Source: Lentibacillus saliphilus | Lineage (GTDB): Bacteria; Bacillota; Bacilli; Bacillales; Amphibacillaceae | Assembly: GCF_019093865.1 (NCBI RefSeq) | Contig: NZ_JABJXD010000010.1 | Coordinates: 31,605 to 95,604, forward strand | Direction of reading: 5' to 3' | Length of the DNA: 64,000 bases | Shown: piece after piece, positions 1-9,093 of the stretch | Position numbering within the stretch: position 1 is the stretch's first letter | How the letters are laid out: every line of letters starts with the position of its first letter | The notes under the pieces: generated by a model | Database searches by the model: none | Told to the model about the DNA's origin: nothing | What the model saw: only the letters and a program-made list of their open reading frames with translations | Made by a program: the position numbers and the translations under genes

Positions 1-6
1 TCTTCT

Positions 7-2406
7 TTAGTTTCTAAGTGGCTTTCCTTTAAGGAGCATATGCTGCATCCGTTGCTGTGTTTTTGGCTCACCGATTAAGCTAAGAAATGCTTCTCGTTCC
101 AGATCAAGCATTGCCTGTTCTGTAATGACGGAACCTTGCTTAATGCGTCCGCCAGATAAAACGTAGGCGAGTTTTTCTGCAATTTTAACGTCGTGATCTG
201 ACGCATAGCCACCAAATTGTAGTGTCTTGGCACCTAAGAGCATCGCCGCATAACCTGGGTCCCCAACGACTGGTACAGTTTCTTGTTTTGGCGGTGTATA
301 CCCAGCCTTAGCGAGTGCCAACACTTTTTGTTTCGCATCATGAAGCAAGTGATCCGGATTCACACTAATCGCATCATGTGCATCTAAGAAGCCATTTTCA
401 CGTGCTTCTGCAGCTGACGTTGACACTTGGGCCATGGCGACTTTTTGGAATACATCATTCGCAACTTTTGTAAGGTCCACATCGATGCCGTTAGGGATGT
501 TGCGTAGCTCCTTCAAATACAATTCTTTTGTGCCACCGCCACCTGGAATGAGACCGACACCAAATTCAACAAGCCCCATATACGTTTCTGCTGACGCTTG
601 AATGGCTGCCGCTGGTAAGGAGACTTCAGCACCGCCACCGAGTGTCATATTAAATGGTGCTGTAACAACAGGTTTTTCAGCGTATTTAATGTTTAACGTC
701 ATGTTTTGAAATTGACGAACGACCATATCAAGCTCAAAGAAGTCTTGATCTTGTGCAGCCATCAGCATCATACCGATATTGGCGCCAACACAGAAGTTTT
801 TACCTTGGTTTCCAATAACAAGGCCTTCATAATTTTGATTGACTTCTTTAATAGCCGCGTTAATCATTTGGATGATGTCAAGACCGATCGCATTGCTCTG
901 AGAATGAAATTCGAGACCAGCCACACCATCGCCTAAATCTATCAAACTCGCACCTGAATTTTTCTTAATAACACCATTGACATCTTTAAGGCGTTTTAAA
1001 TTAATCTCTTTTGGATTAAAGGACTGTTGTTCGTATGTCCCATTGGCAAAATAATACCGTTTGCCATGCTCTGATTTATAAAACGATTCGTGTCCTGAAT
1101 CGAGCATATCTAAAACCCATTGAGGAACTGTATCTCCTTCTTTTTGCATACGTTCAACCGATTTGGCAACACCGATGGCATCCCACGTTTCAAATGGGCC
1201 CATTTCCCAGCCGAAGCCCCATTTCATCGCATCATCAATCGCAACAATATCATCAGCAATGTGACCAAGTAAGTCCGCTGAATAAATGAGGACAGGCTTC
1301 AGCACATTCCATACGAGCTGCCCAGCTTGATCATCCTTCGCTTTGATAAGCGCTTTCAATTTACGGCGTGACCCTTTTTCTTGTTTGGCCATTTCCATGG
1401 CTGGAGTTTTTAGTTTTTTACGTTCGCCATATTGTAGCGTGTCGGGATCAAGTTCAAGAATGGTGCTTCCGTCTTTTCCTTTTTTCTTTTGATAAAAGCC
1501 TTGCCCGCTCTTTTCACCGATCCAGCCTTTATCAGATAATGCTTGTAAAAAAGATGGTATTTCAAAAACAGCCTTTTCGTCGCCTTCTACTTGATCACGC
1601 ACATTTTGGGCCACATGAATAAACGTATCAAGGCCGACAACGTCTAATGTACGAAAGGTTGCACTTTTCGGTCTGCCAATTAGCGGGCCTGTTACAGAAT
1701 CCACTTCACCGACAGAAAAGCCTCCCTTTAGCATTTCCTGAACCGTGACGAGCAATCCGTACGTTCCGATGCGGTTCGCGATAAAGTTTGGCGTGTCTTT
1801 CGCTTCTACAACACCTTTACCAAGAACATCTTCACCGAACGTTTTCATAAAGGATAATACGTCTGGGTCGGTATGCTCTGTTGGAATGACTTCAAGTAGC
1901 TTTAAATATCTCGGTGGGTTAAAAAAATGTGTCCCGAGAAAATGGGCTTTAAAGTCTTCCGAGCAGTCCGCTGACATTGCTTCGATTGAAATGCCTGACG
2001 TATTTGATGAAATGATCGAACCCGGCTTACGGTATTGATCAACCTTCGCCAACACCTTCTTCTTTATGTCGAGATTTTCCACAACGACTTCAATAATCCA
2101 ATCGACTTCATTGAGTTTGTCCATATCATCTTCCATATTGCCAACTTGAATCAAATCAAGACTTGCTTTAGATGTAATTGGTGACGGTTTTTGTTTAGTT
2201 AACGCTTGTTTTCCTTGTGCAGCCATACGATTACGGACAGCTTTGTCTTCAAGGGTTAACCCTTTTTTCTCTTCCCCTGCCGTTACTTCTCGAGGCACGA
2301 TGTCCAACAACAATGTGGATATGCCTACATTGGCTAAGTGTGCTGCAATGCCTGAACCCATGACACCTGATCCAAGAACAGCAGCCCGTTTGATCGTTCG
2401 CTTCAT
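7..2406 (-). CDS. fadN: 3-hydroxyacyl-CoA dehydrogenase / enoyl-CoA hydratase FadN
   Basis: Bifunctional beta-oxidation enzyme of about 799 residues. The N-terminal half has the NAD-binding GSGVMGSG motif (residues 12-19) and the HFFNPP segment of 3-hydroxyacyl-CoA dehydrogenases. The C-terminal third is a crotonase fold with GKNFCVGANIG and GGGAEVSLP stretches. An upstream in-frame extension exists, but I chose the ATG at 2406 because a GGGGGATG ribosome site precedes it and the protein then starts like Bacillus FadN, whose usual length is about 790. The gene is complete, with its stop at 7-9. In Bacillus it heads a fadN-A-E operon, so the thiolase and acyl-CoA dehydrogenase are expected to the left of the window (inference). 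A FadR-type operator lies just upstream. Confidence 0.93.
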   Translation of the reverse strand: MKRTIKRAAVLGSGVMGSGIAAHLANVGISTLLLDIVPREVTAGEEKKGLTLEDKAVRNRMAAQGKQALTKQKPSPITSKASLDLIQVGNMEDDMDKLNEVDWIIEVVVENLDIKKKVLAKVDQYRKPGSIISSNTSGISIEAMSADCSEDFKAHFLGTHFFNPPRYLKLLEVIPTEHTDPDVLSFMKTFGEDVLGKGVVEAKDTPNFIANRIGTYGLLVTVQEMLKGGFSVGEVDSVTGPLIGRPKSATFRTLDVVGLDTFIHVAQNVRDQVEGDEKAVFEIPSFLQALSDKGWIGEKSGQGFYQKKKGKDGSTILELDPDTLQYGERKKLKTPAMEMAKQEKGSRRKLKALIKAKDDQAGQLVWNVLKPVLIYSADLLGHIADDIVAIDDAMKWGFGWEMGPFETWDAIGVAKSVERMQKEGDTVPQWVLDMLDSGHESFYKSEHGKRYYFANGTYEQQSFNPKEINLKRLKDVNGVIKKNSGASLIDLGDGVAGLEFHSQSNAIGLDIIQMINAAIKEVNQNYEGLVIGNQGKNFCVGANIGMMLMAAQDQDFFELDMVVRQFQNMTLNIKYAEKPVVTAPFNMTLGGGAEVSLPAAAIQASAETYMGLVEFGVGLIPGGGGTKELYLKELRNIPNGIDVDLTKVANDVFQKVAMAQVSTSAAEARENGFLDAHDAISVNPDHLLHDAKQKVLALAKAGYTPPKQETVPVVGDPGYAAMLLGAKTLQFGGYASDHDVKIAEKLAYVLSGGRIKQGSVITEQAMLDLEREAFLSLIGEPKTQQRMQHMLLKGKPLRN

Positions 2407-2432
2407 AATTTCATCCCCCAATCCCCATACTT

Positions 2433-2450
2433 TGAATGAATACTCATTCA
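2433..2450. promoter_or_regulatory. FadR operator upstream of fadN
   Basis: TGAATGAATACTCATTCA is an 18-bp inverted repeat with perfect 7-bp arms. It matches the known Bacillus FadR (TetR family) box and sits 27-44 bases upstream of the fadN start codon. Repression relieved by long-chain acyl-CoA follows from knowledge of the family, not from the sequence. Confidence 0.85.
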
Positions 2451-2654
2451 TTTTTTGTTGAAAAAATAAAGATAGATCGCTATCCACTTATTTTTCATTA
2501 TAGAGGACTCTTTTGTTTTTCGCAATACAAATAGATCAGATTCGTCGGAAAATACTTTTTTTAACGTCAACAATTCATGACACCGATATTTGCCAACCAA
2601 TGATGTTGTATGAATTTCCGTGCAAAAGGCATGTTATACGTAGGAGGGATGAAC

Positions 2655-3002
2655 ATGGACCCACAATTTTTATCTGTTGATGCCTTCAATGAGCTCATTA
2701 ATCAGTGGAGTGGCGAACAGATCGTCATTAAAAAAATTGAAATGGACGATGTGGATGTCATTCGCCTTGAATTGGATCGCATTTCTTACGCGAAAGAGAC
2801 AGGTGGATGGGATCATTATATTCCGAAATATGCCCTTCATTTAAATGGATATGGTGAAACATTCACAACAGATGATTTTCAAGCTTTACCAAATATGACG
2901 TATGAAATTCCGCTTGAAGACACGTCTTTATATGAGTTTGACGGTAACACGTTTTTAATTAGTACTGACCGAGGCGTATACCAAATCAGCCTTGCACGAT
3001 GA
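2655..3002 (+). CDS. Hypothetical protein
   Basis: A protein of 115 residues, acidic, with no membrane segment or signal peptide. I do not recognise the family. The start is the second of two close ATGs (2655): GGAGGG at 2643-2648 is directly against the first ATG (2649) but six bases from the second. It is followed after 70 bases by the sspH genes on the same strand, so all three may be read together, but nothing shows a functional link. Confidence 0.75.
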   Translation: MDPQFLSVDAFNELINQWSGEQIVIKKIEMDDVDVIRLELDRISYAKETGGWDHYIPKYALHLNGYGETFTTDDFQALPNMTYEIPLEDTSLYEFDGNTFLISTDRGVYQISLAR

Positions 3003-3072
3003 AACGTGCTGGCGTATAGCATACCCATCACCCGTTTATATATACGACTACGACCTCTGAGGAGGACGATGC

Positions 3073-3270
3073 ATGAATGATCAACAGGCACATGACATTA
3101 TTAATTCTCCGGCCATGATCCAAGTCACTTACCGGGGCATTCCGATATATTTAAAACACATTAATGATGACGGCACTGCAACAGTGTTTCCTCTCGACGA
3201 GATTAATAATGAGCAACGCGTCGAGCTTAATGGATTATCTGAAAAAGGACCTTTTAATTCAATTCATTGA
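3073..3270 (+). CDS. sspH: H-type small acid-soluble spore protein (first copy)
   Basis: A 65-residue SspH-family protein. The line 'MIQVTYRGIPIYLKHI' aligns with the conserved core of H-type SASPs (MVNVTYNGxPIYIxHV), followed by the usual acidic strand ending in PLDE. GAGGAGG lies 9 bases before the ATG. The C-terminal tail (EKGPFNSIH) is longer than in the second copy. H-type SASPs are made in the forespore and bind in the spore core (family knowledge). The second copy starts 13 bases downstream, so the two form a tandem pair that probably arose by duplication. Confidence 0.85.
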   Translation: MNDQQAHDIINSPAMIQVTYRGIPIYLKHINDDGTATVFPLDEINNEQRVELNGLSEKGPFNSIH

Positions 3271-3283
3271 AGGAGGTGTTTAG

Positions 3284-3463
3284 ATGGATTTACAACGGGC
3301 GAAGGAAATTGTTGAGTCAGGTAAACTCATCAGAGTTACATTTGAGGGAAAGGAGATTTATATCCAACACGTTGATGAAGATAAAAAAACAGCGCGTGTC
3401 TATCCTCTTGATGATCCGGCAAGCGAATTTGACGTTACGCTTGACCAGCTTGTAGAGCAATAA
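3284..3463 (+). CDS. sspH: H-type small acid-soluble spore protein (second copy)
   Basis: A 59-residue protein starting MDLQRAKEIVESGKLIRVTF, the classic SspH start, and ending DVTLDQLVEQ. The ribosome site AAGGAGGTG (3270-3278) overlaps the stop of the first copy, which fits translation from one transcript. It is closer to the family norm in length and sequence than its neighbour. It is short enough to be missed by length filters, but the family match and ribosome site are clear. A terminator follows directly. Confidence 0.9.
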   Translation: MDLQRAKEIVESGKLIRVTFEGKEIYIQHVDEDKKTARVYPLDDPASEFDVTLDQLVEQ

Positions 3464-3470
3464 GCAGGCA

Positions 3471-3499
3471 GGGGCTACCTATTGGTACGTCCCTTTTTT
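3471..3499 (+). terminator. Terminator after the sspH pair
   Basis: GGGGCTACC / GGTACGTCCC stem with a small bulge and a TATT loop, followed by six T. It lies just after the second sspH stop codon. Confidence 0.75.
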
Positions 3500-3591
3500 A
3501 ATGCCATATACATATCGTTAAAAAATTGCAAAACAACAGTATTATTGTTATGTTATGAATTAAATTCGTGTTACGTTAAGGGGTTAATATA

Positions 3592-4113
3592 ATGAAGACT
3601 GCGTTACAGGTTATCACAACAATGATTTACGTTACATTATTAATTTTACTTAATGTATGGCTTAAAACATCTGGTATACTTGCTAATGGTGATCGGACGG
3701 TTTATTTAGTGATTGGTTTAATTGTCTTAACGATCACTTGGTTGTACATTACTAGCTTTTTGCAGTTAAAAAAACAGCCGCATTTGTTGAATCATTCTTT
3801 ATGGAAGTCCTTACCTATTTTAATAGGGGGATTCAGTTTTATTTCAGTTATCGGACTAGCTTTCATTGTCTCGAGTGATTTGATTTCGAGATGGATGGGA
3901 TTCTTTTATGTCACCATTGTTTACTTTCTACTTTCTAATTCTTTATTTCCTCTTTATTATGTCTCTTGTTTATCACGTCAGCTCAAAAAAAGGAAGCATC
4001 ATTCATTATACATACGGTTGGGCAGTCGGAATTGTCCTTGGCGTTTTTTTCCTTATATAAAACGTAAAACATCCAAATCAAAAAGGTTTCAGTCATCAAA
4101 AGTCGATGATTGA
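3592..4113 (+). CDS. Small multi-pass membrane protein, probably frameshifted near its 3' end
   Basis: The open frame gives 173 residues with four hydrophobic segments (about 8-26, 36-58, 72-95 and 102-124). I do not recognise the family. The last part of the frame looks wrong: after QLKKRK it becomes basic and low in hydrophobicity, and its final codons run through the terminator hairpin at 4081-4122. If the A7 run near 3986-3992 had six A, the frame would continue as SIIHYTYGWAVGIVLGVFFL, a typical membrane helix, and stop at 4058-4060, just before the hairpin. The real protein is therefore probably about 155 residues. Whether this is a mutation, slippage or a sequencing error cannot be told here. 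Confidence 0.65.
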   Translation: MKTALQVITTMIYVTLLILLNVWLKTSGILANGDRTVYLVIGLIVLTITWLYITSFLQLKKQPHLLNHSLWKSLPILIGGFSFISVIGLAFIVSSDLISRWMGFFYVTIVYFLLSNSLFPLYYVSCLSRQLKKRKHHSLYIRLGSRNCPWRFFPYIKRKTSKSKRFQSSKVDD

Positions 4114-4122
4114 AACCTTTTT
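4081..4122. terminator. Bidirectional terminator
   Basis: A 13-bp stem (GGTTTCAGTCATC / GATGATTGAAACC, one G-T pair) with T runs on both sides. It serves the + strand membrane gene and the - strand copZ end. Confidence 0.85.
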
Positions 4123-4168
4123 AAGTTTTTTAGCTTGTTTTGTCCTAATCCCTTTTACCAGGTTAAAG

Positions 4169-4372
4169 CTATGCTACGACATCATAGCCTTGGTCTTCAA
4201 TGGCTGATTGCATGTCTTTTAGGGATACTGAATCGTCATGCTTAACTGTAACCTCACCAGAGGCGAGATCAACCTTCACGTCTGTTACGCCGTTTAATGC
4301 TTTAAGCGTACCTTCAACAGCTTGCTTGCAATGTCCACATGTCATACCTTCTACTTTTAATGTCGTTTCCAT
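4169..4372 (-). CDS. copZ: Copper chaperone CopZ
   Basis: A 67-residue HMA-domain protein with the copper-binding GMTCGHC loop (Cys12, Cys15). It carries Cu(I) in the cytoplasm and hands it to CopA (family knowledge). AAGGAG precedes the ATG. It is the last gene of csoR-copA-copZ, 19 bases after copA. Confidence 0.95.
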   Translation of the reverse strand: METTLKVEGMTCGHCKQAVEGTLKALNGVTDVKVDLASGEVTVKHDDSVSLKDMQSAIEDQGYDVVA

Positions 4373-4391
4373 TTTACATTCTCCTTTTTAG

Positions 4392-6776
4392 TTAAAGTTT
4401 TACCCGTTTTAAACGAAGGGCATTCGTTACAACACTAACTGAACTGAGCGCCATAGCAGCTCCTGCTACCCATGGTGCGAGCAATCCAAATGCGGCAATC
4501 GGGATCCCGGCACTATTATAACCGAAAGCCCAAAATAAATTTTGTCTAATGTTTCGAATCGTTGCATGGCTAAGCTTGATCGCCTTTGGAATTAAGAGCA
4601 GCTCACCGCCGAGAATGGTAATATCAGCCGCTTCAATTGCAATTTCTGTTCCTGTTCCAATCGCAATTCCGATATCCGCAGTAGCCAATGCCGGCGCATC
4701 GTTAATGCCATCTCCAACCATAGCGACTTTCTTACCTTGACGTTGAATATCTGCTACCTTACTGGCCTTTTCCTCAGGAAGGACTTGTGCAATGACGTGA
4801 TCAATGCCAACCTGCTTAGCAATTGCCTGTGCAGTGCGTTCATTATCACCTGTCAGCATAATGACATCGAGTCCTTCATCGTGCAACTGCTTAATTGCCT
4901 CAATTGCCGTATCCTTTGGCGTGTCAGCAGCGGCTACAATCCCGCGAAGCGCGCCATCGATGGCAATGAGCATGGCTGTCTGCCCTTTCATTTCGTAATC
5001 GATCAAGTCTTGTTCAACAGATGTTGTCCCGATTTGATGATCATGCATCAATTTGCGTGTTCCGACCAAGACATTTTGATCACTGATTGTAGCTTGAATA
5101 CCGTGTCCTGGTATCGCCTCAAAGCTATCAGCCTCAAGAATGGATATGTCATTTTCCTTTCCATAAGAGACGATGGCATCGGCCAATGGATGCTCTGAGC
5201 CTTTTTCTGCGCTAACGAGCATTTGTAGCGCCTCTTCATCCCCTGAAAAATACGTCACTTCAGGTTTACCCTTTGTAATTGTCCCAGTTTTATCCAAGAC
5301 GATCGTATCAAGTTGATGTGTACGCTCTAAATGTTCGCCACCTTTAAACAGGATGCCTGTTTCCGCGCCTTTACCTGTTCCAACCATAATCGAAGTAGGT
5401 GTTGCAAGACCTAGCGCACACGGACAAGCAATGACGAGCACTGCAATCGCAGCAGTAAGAGCCGCTTCAATGTCTCCCGGTACGGCGAAAAAGTACCAGA
5501 TTGCAAATGTAACAGCTGCAATAACCACAACAATTGGGACAAAATATCCCGAAATTACATCTGCTAATCGTTGAATAGGTGCTTTGGTTCCTTGGGCATC
5601 CTCTACAGCTTTCACAATTGAAGCTAATGCGGTATCCTTTCCAATTCGCGTTGCGGACATCTCAATGGTACCATTTTTATTTAAAGTCGCACCAATAACT
5701 TGACTGCCGCTTTCCTTCTCAACTGGAATGGATTCACCAGTTATCATCGATTCATCGATCGATGTGTGGCCCGATTCAATCACGCCATCTACTGGGATTT
5801 TTTCTCCTGGCTTAACAACAATTCTATCTCCAACCTGCACCTCTTCTACAGGTATCATAACTTCTTCACCGTCACGCATAACACGTGCCTGCTTTGCCTG
5901 AAGACTTAACAACTTTGAGATAGCTTGCGTTGTCCGTCCTTTTGCATTGGCCTCCAAATATTTCCCAAATAAAATTAACGTAATGAGAATCGCACTCGTT
6001 TCAAAATAAAGATGTGGTTGATAATCTGGCTGGCCAATTGTTTGAATACTTTCATATAAGCTGTAAAAATAGGCGGCACTCGTACCAAGGGCAACAAGCA
6101 CATCCATATTAGCGCTTTTGTTGCGCAAATTCTTATATGCACCAACATAAAATTGCCAGCCAATGATAAATTGCACAGGTGTTGCTAAGGCAAACTGAAA
6201 CCATGGATTACCGAACACTGCTGGCAATGACATGCCAAACAAATGATCAAGCATGGTGACGAGTAATGGCAGTGACAGAAGTATGGCAGCAGCCAATTTC
6301 ATCTGCATCCGTTTAATTTCTGTTTCTTTATGGCTCTGTTTATCCTTGCTCGATGATTTTTCTTTTGCATCATAACCGAGTTTCTGAATCCGTTCAATTA
6401 AATCCGTTTCATCAATGAGACCAGGTGTATATTCAATCGCCGCTGATTCATTCGCAAGATTGACCGCAGCCTGCTTGACACCGGCTTGTTTATTTAACAC
6501 TTCTTCAATTCTTGTCGAGCAGGCTGCACACGTCATACCGAATACGTCGAGCTCTATTTTATCCGTTAACACACCATATCCGAGTTTTTCAATGCGATGT
6601 GATATCTCTACAACAGACGTTTGGTTTGGATCGTAGTCGACCGTTGCCTTTTCAGTCGTCAAATTGACTTTGGCGTCGACCCCGTCCATTTTATTCAACA
6701 CTTTTTCAACCCGAGTGGAGCATGCAGCACATGTCATCCCTGTTACACCAAGGTTTACGTGCTTTGTTGATTCCAT
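4392..6776 (-). CDS. copA: Copper-exporting P1B-type ATPase CopA
   Basis: A 794-residue Cu(I) efflux pump. It has two N-terminal HMA domains with GMTCAACS, then membrane helices with the TGES actuator motif, the metal-binding CPC in [12 protein letters not shown], the phosphorylation motif DKTGT, the SEHP motif and [10 protein letters not shown]. All catalytic elements are present and the length is normal. It uses ATP to export Cu(I), received from CopZ, across the cell membrane. It lies 13 bases after csoR and should be induced by copper through CsoR. Confidence 0.96.
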   Translation of the reverse strand: MESTKHVNLGVTGMTCAACSTRVEKVLNKMDGVDAKVNLTTEKATVDYDPNQTSVVEISHRIEKLGYGVLTDKIELDVFGMTCAACSTRIEEVLNKQAGVKQAAVNLANESAAIEYTPGLIDETDLIERIQKLGYDAKEKSSSKDKQSHKETEIKRMQMKLAAAILLSLPLLVTMLDHLFGMSLPAVFGNPWFQFALATPVQFIIGWQFYVGAYKNLRNKSANMDVLVALGTSAAYFYSLYESIQTIGQPDYQPHLYFETSAILITLILFGKYLEANAKGRTTQAISKLLSLQAKQARVMRDGEEVMIPVEEVQVGDRIVVKPGEKIPVDGVIESGHTSIDESMITGESIPVEKESGSQVIGATLNKNGTIEMSATRIGKDTALASIVKAVEDAQGTKAPIQRLADVISGYFVPIVVVIAAVTFAIWYFFAVPGDIEAALTAAIAVLVIACPCALGLATPTSIMVGTGKGAETGILFKGGEHLERTHQLDTIVLDKTGTITKGKPEVTYFSGDEEALQMLVSAEKGSEHPLADAIVSYGKENDISILEADSFEAIPGHGIQATISDQNVLVGTRKLMHDHQIGTTSVEQDLIDYEMKGQTAMLIAIDGALRGIVAAADTPKDTAIEAIKQLHDEGLDVIMLTGDNERTAQAIAKQVGIDHVIAQVLPEEKASKVADIQRQGKKVAMVGDGINDAPALATADIGIAIGTGTEIAIEAADITILGGELLLIPKAIKLSHATIRNIRQNLFWAFGYNSAGIPIAAFGLLAPWVAGAAMALSSVSVVTNALRLKRVKL

Positions 6777-6789
6777 ATTATTAACCCCC

Positions 6790-7080
6790 TCATTTAGAGA
6801 ACTGCTTCATAACATCTATAAGTTCATCAATGGCAACATCTCCATCACCAGACTGCACAGCGTTGGCGACACAATGCTTCGTATGTCGCTCCATTAATGA
6901 AAAACCAACCTTCTTTAAAGCTGCATTAATCGCACTTATTTGGACAAGCACGTCCACACAGTAGCGATCTTCTTCAATCATTTTTTGAATGCCTCTTACT
7001 TGCCCTTCTATACGCTTTAATCGGTTGATAACCGCCGTCTTTTCAGAATCCGTTCTTGGAACAAGTGGGTGTTCTGGCAT
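6790..7080 (-). CDS. csoR: Copper-sensing repressor CsoR
   Basis: A 96-residue CsoR/RcnR-family repressor. The Cu(I) ligands Cys41, His66 and Cys70 are all present, which separates it from the formaldehyde and persulfide sensors of the same family. It represses its own operon and releases DNA when Cu(I) binds (family knowledge). The ATG follows GGATGTG. The promoter with a G-rich spacer lies at 7144-7172. Confidence 0.94.
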   Translation of the reverse strand: MPEHPLVPRTDSEKTAVINRLKRIEGQVRGIQKMIEEDRYCVDVLVQISAINAALKKVGFSLMERHTKHCVANAVQSGDGDVAIDELIDVMKQFSK

Positions 7081-7143
7081 AACGATTCACATCCTTTCCT
7101 TTAAAAGACATCGACTTCATTTAGTATGAATCTCCTTATATAT

Positions 7144-7172
7144 ACTATACCCCCCTATTGTATATGAGTCAA
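7144..7172 (-). promoter_or_regulatory. csoR-copA-copZ promoter with CsoR operator in the spacer
   Basis: On the - strand, TTGACT (7172-7167), a 17-base spacer and TATAGT (7149-7144) form a near-consensus sigma-A promoter. The spacer ends in six G next to TATAGT, giving the pseudo-palindromic TAT(A)-G-tract pattern typical of CsoR operators. A repressor bound here would block both promoter boxes. Confidence 0.8.
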
Positions 7173-7226
7173 TAATTGTATATTATTTTTGTTTGTGGAC
7201 ATTGTAGCGATATTAATAAAAAAAAC

Positions 7227-7273
7227 AAATCGTAATGATTACTATTTACAAATCGAAATGATTCCGATATAAT
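7227..7273 (+). promoter_or_regulatory. Zinc operon promoter with two Zur boxes
   Basis: AAATCGTAATGATTACTATTT (7227-7247, 21 bp) matches the Zur box consensus (AAATCGTAATNATTACGATTT) at all but two positions. A second, weaker copy starts at 7250 (AAATCGAAATGATTCCGAT). The promoter is TTTACA (7245-7250), 17 bases, TATAAT (7268-7273), so box 1 touches the -35 and box 2 fills the spacer. Confidence 0.87.
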
Positions 7274-7308
7274 AAATTGCATCATGAATAAAAAGGGGTT
7301 AAATTGGA

Positions 7309-8292
7309 ATGAGACATTATGTCACATTATTTATGTTACTTTTTGGAGCCATTTTTCTTTCAGCTTGTACATCTGACGCTGGCAAAGCAAATGAAGCAGA
7401 GCTGACTGTTTATACATCGATCTACCCGATACAATATGCTGTCGAACGCATTGGCGGCGATACTATTTTGGCAAAAACCGTCTACCCACCTGGTGTAGAT
7501 GCACATACGTACGAGCCTTCTTCAAGGGACATGACAGATATTGCCGACAGTGATGCCTTTATTTACCTCGGCATGGGTATGGAAAGCTTTGCTGAAAGTG
7601 CAGCAAAAGCACTTGACTCTGAAGAAAATGGACCACTTCTTCTTGAAATTGGTGAAAACGAATCTTTATTTGAAGCAATGAGCCATGATGAAGATCACGA
7701 GGAAGACGCACATGCTCATGGGGATGAAGATGAAGACGATCAGCATGGTCATGATCATGATCACGGAGATTATGATCCTCATATTTGGATAGATCCAGTT
7801 CGAATGGTTGACGTGTCTTCTATGATCAAAGATGCTTTAATCAAACTAAATCCAGATCAAAAAACGTTATACGAGGACAATTTTCAAGCTTTAAAGAATG
7901 ACTTAATAGCACTTGATGAAACGTTTCAAGAAAAGCTTCATAAGAAAGACCGAAATGAAATCATAGTTGCTCATGCGGCATACGGCTATTGGGAATCCCG
8001 ATACCACTTAAAACAAATTCCTATTAGTGGACTTTCGCCTAGCCAGGAGCCTTCTCAAAAACAGCTCATCTCCGTTATTGAACAGGCAAAAGAACACGAT
8101 ATTAATTATATTATTTTTGAACAAAACGCTACAAACAGAGTATCAGAAATTATTCAAGAAGATATCGGTGCTGAAGCATTAGTCATTCATAACTTAAGTG
8201 TTTTAACCGAAGAGGATATTGAGCATGACCGAGACTACTTGACAATTATGAAAGACAATTTAAATGTACTTCATACCGCACTGTCTGACTAA
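7309..8292 (+). CDS. znuA: Zinc ABC transporter substrate-binding lipoprotein
   Basis: A 327-residue cluster A-I metal-binding lipoprotein (ZnuA/AdcA/YcdH type). The signal peptide ends in a lipobox LSAC with Cys20 as the lipid anchor. A His/Asp/Glu-rich loop (about residues 125-155, with HGHDHDHGD) is the zinc-sequestering loop typical of zinc rather than manganese binders. Metal-ligand context such as DPHIWIDP follows. It captures Zn outside the membrane for the permease encoded two genes downstream. It is the first gene of the operon and directly follows the Zur-controlled promoter. Confidence 0.93.
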   Translation: MRHYVTLFMLLFGAIFLSACTSDAGKANEAELTVYTSIYPIQYAVERIGGDTILAKTVYPPGVDAHTYEPSSRDMTDIADSDAFIYLGMGMESFAESAAKALDSEENGPLLLEIGENESLFEAMSHDEDHEEDAHAHGDEDEDDQHGHDHDHGDYDPHIWIDPVRMVDVSSMIKDALIKLNPDQKTLYEDNFQALKNDLIALDETFQEKLHKKDRNEIIVAHAAYGYWESRYHLKQIPISGLSPSQEPSQKQLISVIEQAKEHDINYIIFEQNATNRVSEIIQEDIGAEALVIHNLSVLTEEDIEHDRDYLTIMKDNLNVLHTALSD

Positions 8293-8316
8293 AGGTACAG
8301 AAAACAGGTGATAACG

Positions 8317-9093
8317 ATGAAACAACCCGCTGTGACGATGCACAACGTAGAATACACATATGATCGATCAAGCGTCCTGCGACAAATCGATTTTGAATTA
8401 CCACGCGGCTCTTTTATGGGACTAACGGGTCCAAATGGTGGTGGAAAGACGACACTCATTAAGCTCATCCTTGGATTACTTAAGCCTGATAAAGGTCAAA
8501 TTCATTTGTTTGGACAGCCCATTCAGACATTTAAGGATTGGACGAAAATAGGCTTCGTCTCACAAAAATCCAATGCCTTTAATAAAGGATTTCCTGCAAC
8601 TGTCTATGAGGTTGTGTCGATGGGACTAACTGGAAAACTCGGCTACTTTAAATTTTTTAACAAGACGCACAAAGAAAAAATCCATACCGCGATTAAAAGC
8701 GTCGGTATGGAAGCATACACGAACCAAAATATTGGCGACCTATCAGGCGGACAGCAGCAGCGTGTGTTTATCGCGCGCGCACTCGTTAGCGACCCTGAAT
8801 TGCTCATATTAGATGAACCAACCGTCGGTGTTGACGCTGAAAATGTCGATCGTTTTTATGATTTGTTAAAAAAGCTCAATCAAGAACAAGGGATTACGAT
8901 GCTGCTCGTCACGCATGATACTGGCACAATGACAAAGCATGCCACCGATATTGTTTGTTTAAATAAAACGCTCCATTTTCACGGTGAACCTGATGACTAT
9001 ACGTCACTAACGGCGACAGATCTGTCCAAGTTTTACGGTTATCCGGTCAATCTCGTCGAGCATGATCCAGACGAAAAGGAGGAATTGTCGTGA
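8317..9093 (+). CDS. znuC: Zinc ABC transporter ATP-binding protein
   Basis: A 258-residue ABC ATPase with Walker A GPNGGGKTT, signature LSGGQQQR, Walker B LLILDEPTVG and the switch His in VTHD. I chose the ATG at 8317, preceded by AGGTGAT (8306-8312), over an upstream in-frame GTG. Its stop overlaps the start of the permease gene. It powers zinc import. Confidence 0.93.
   Translation: MKQPAVTMHNVEYTYDRSSVLRQIDFELPRGSFMGLTGPNGGGKTTLIKLILGLLKPDKGQIHLFGQPIQTFKDWTKIGFVSQKSNAFNKGFPATVYEVVSMGLTGKLGYFKFFNKTHKEKIHTAIKSVGMEAYTNQNIGDLSGGQQQRVFIARALVSDPELLILDEPTVGVDAENVDRFYDLLKKLNQEQGITMLLVTHDTGTMTKHATDIVCLNKTLHFHGEPDDYTSLTATDLSKFYGYPVNLVEHDPDEKEELS

Noticed and set aside
3267..3455. 62-residue frame overlapping the second sspH gene
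   Set aside because: It lies in another frame of a clear SASP gene; the SASP start has the ribosome site and the family match.
4549..6897. + strand open frames across copA and csoR
   Set aside because: All lie antisense to well-identified copper genes and show no protein features of their own.
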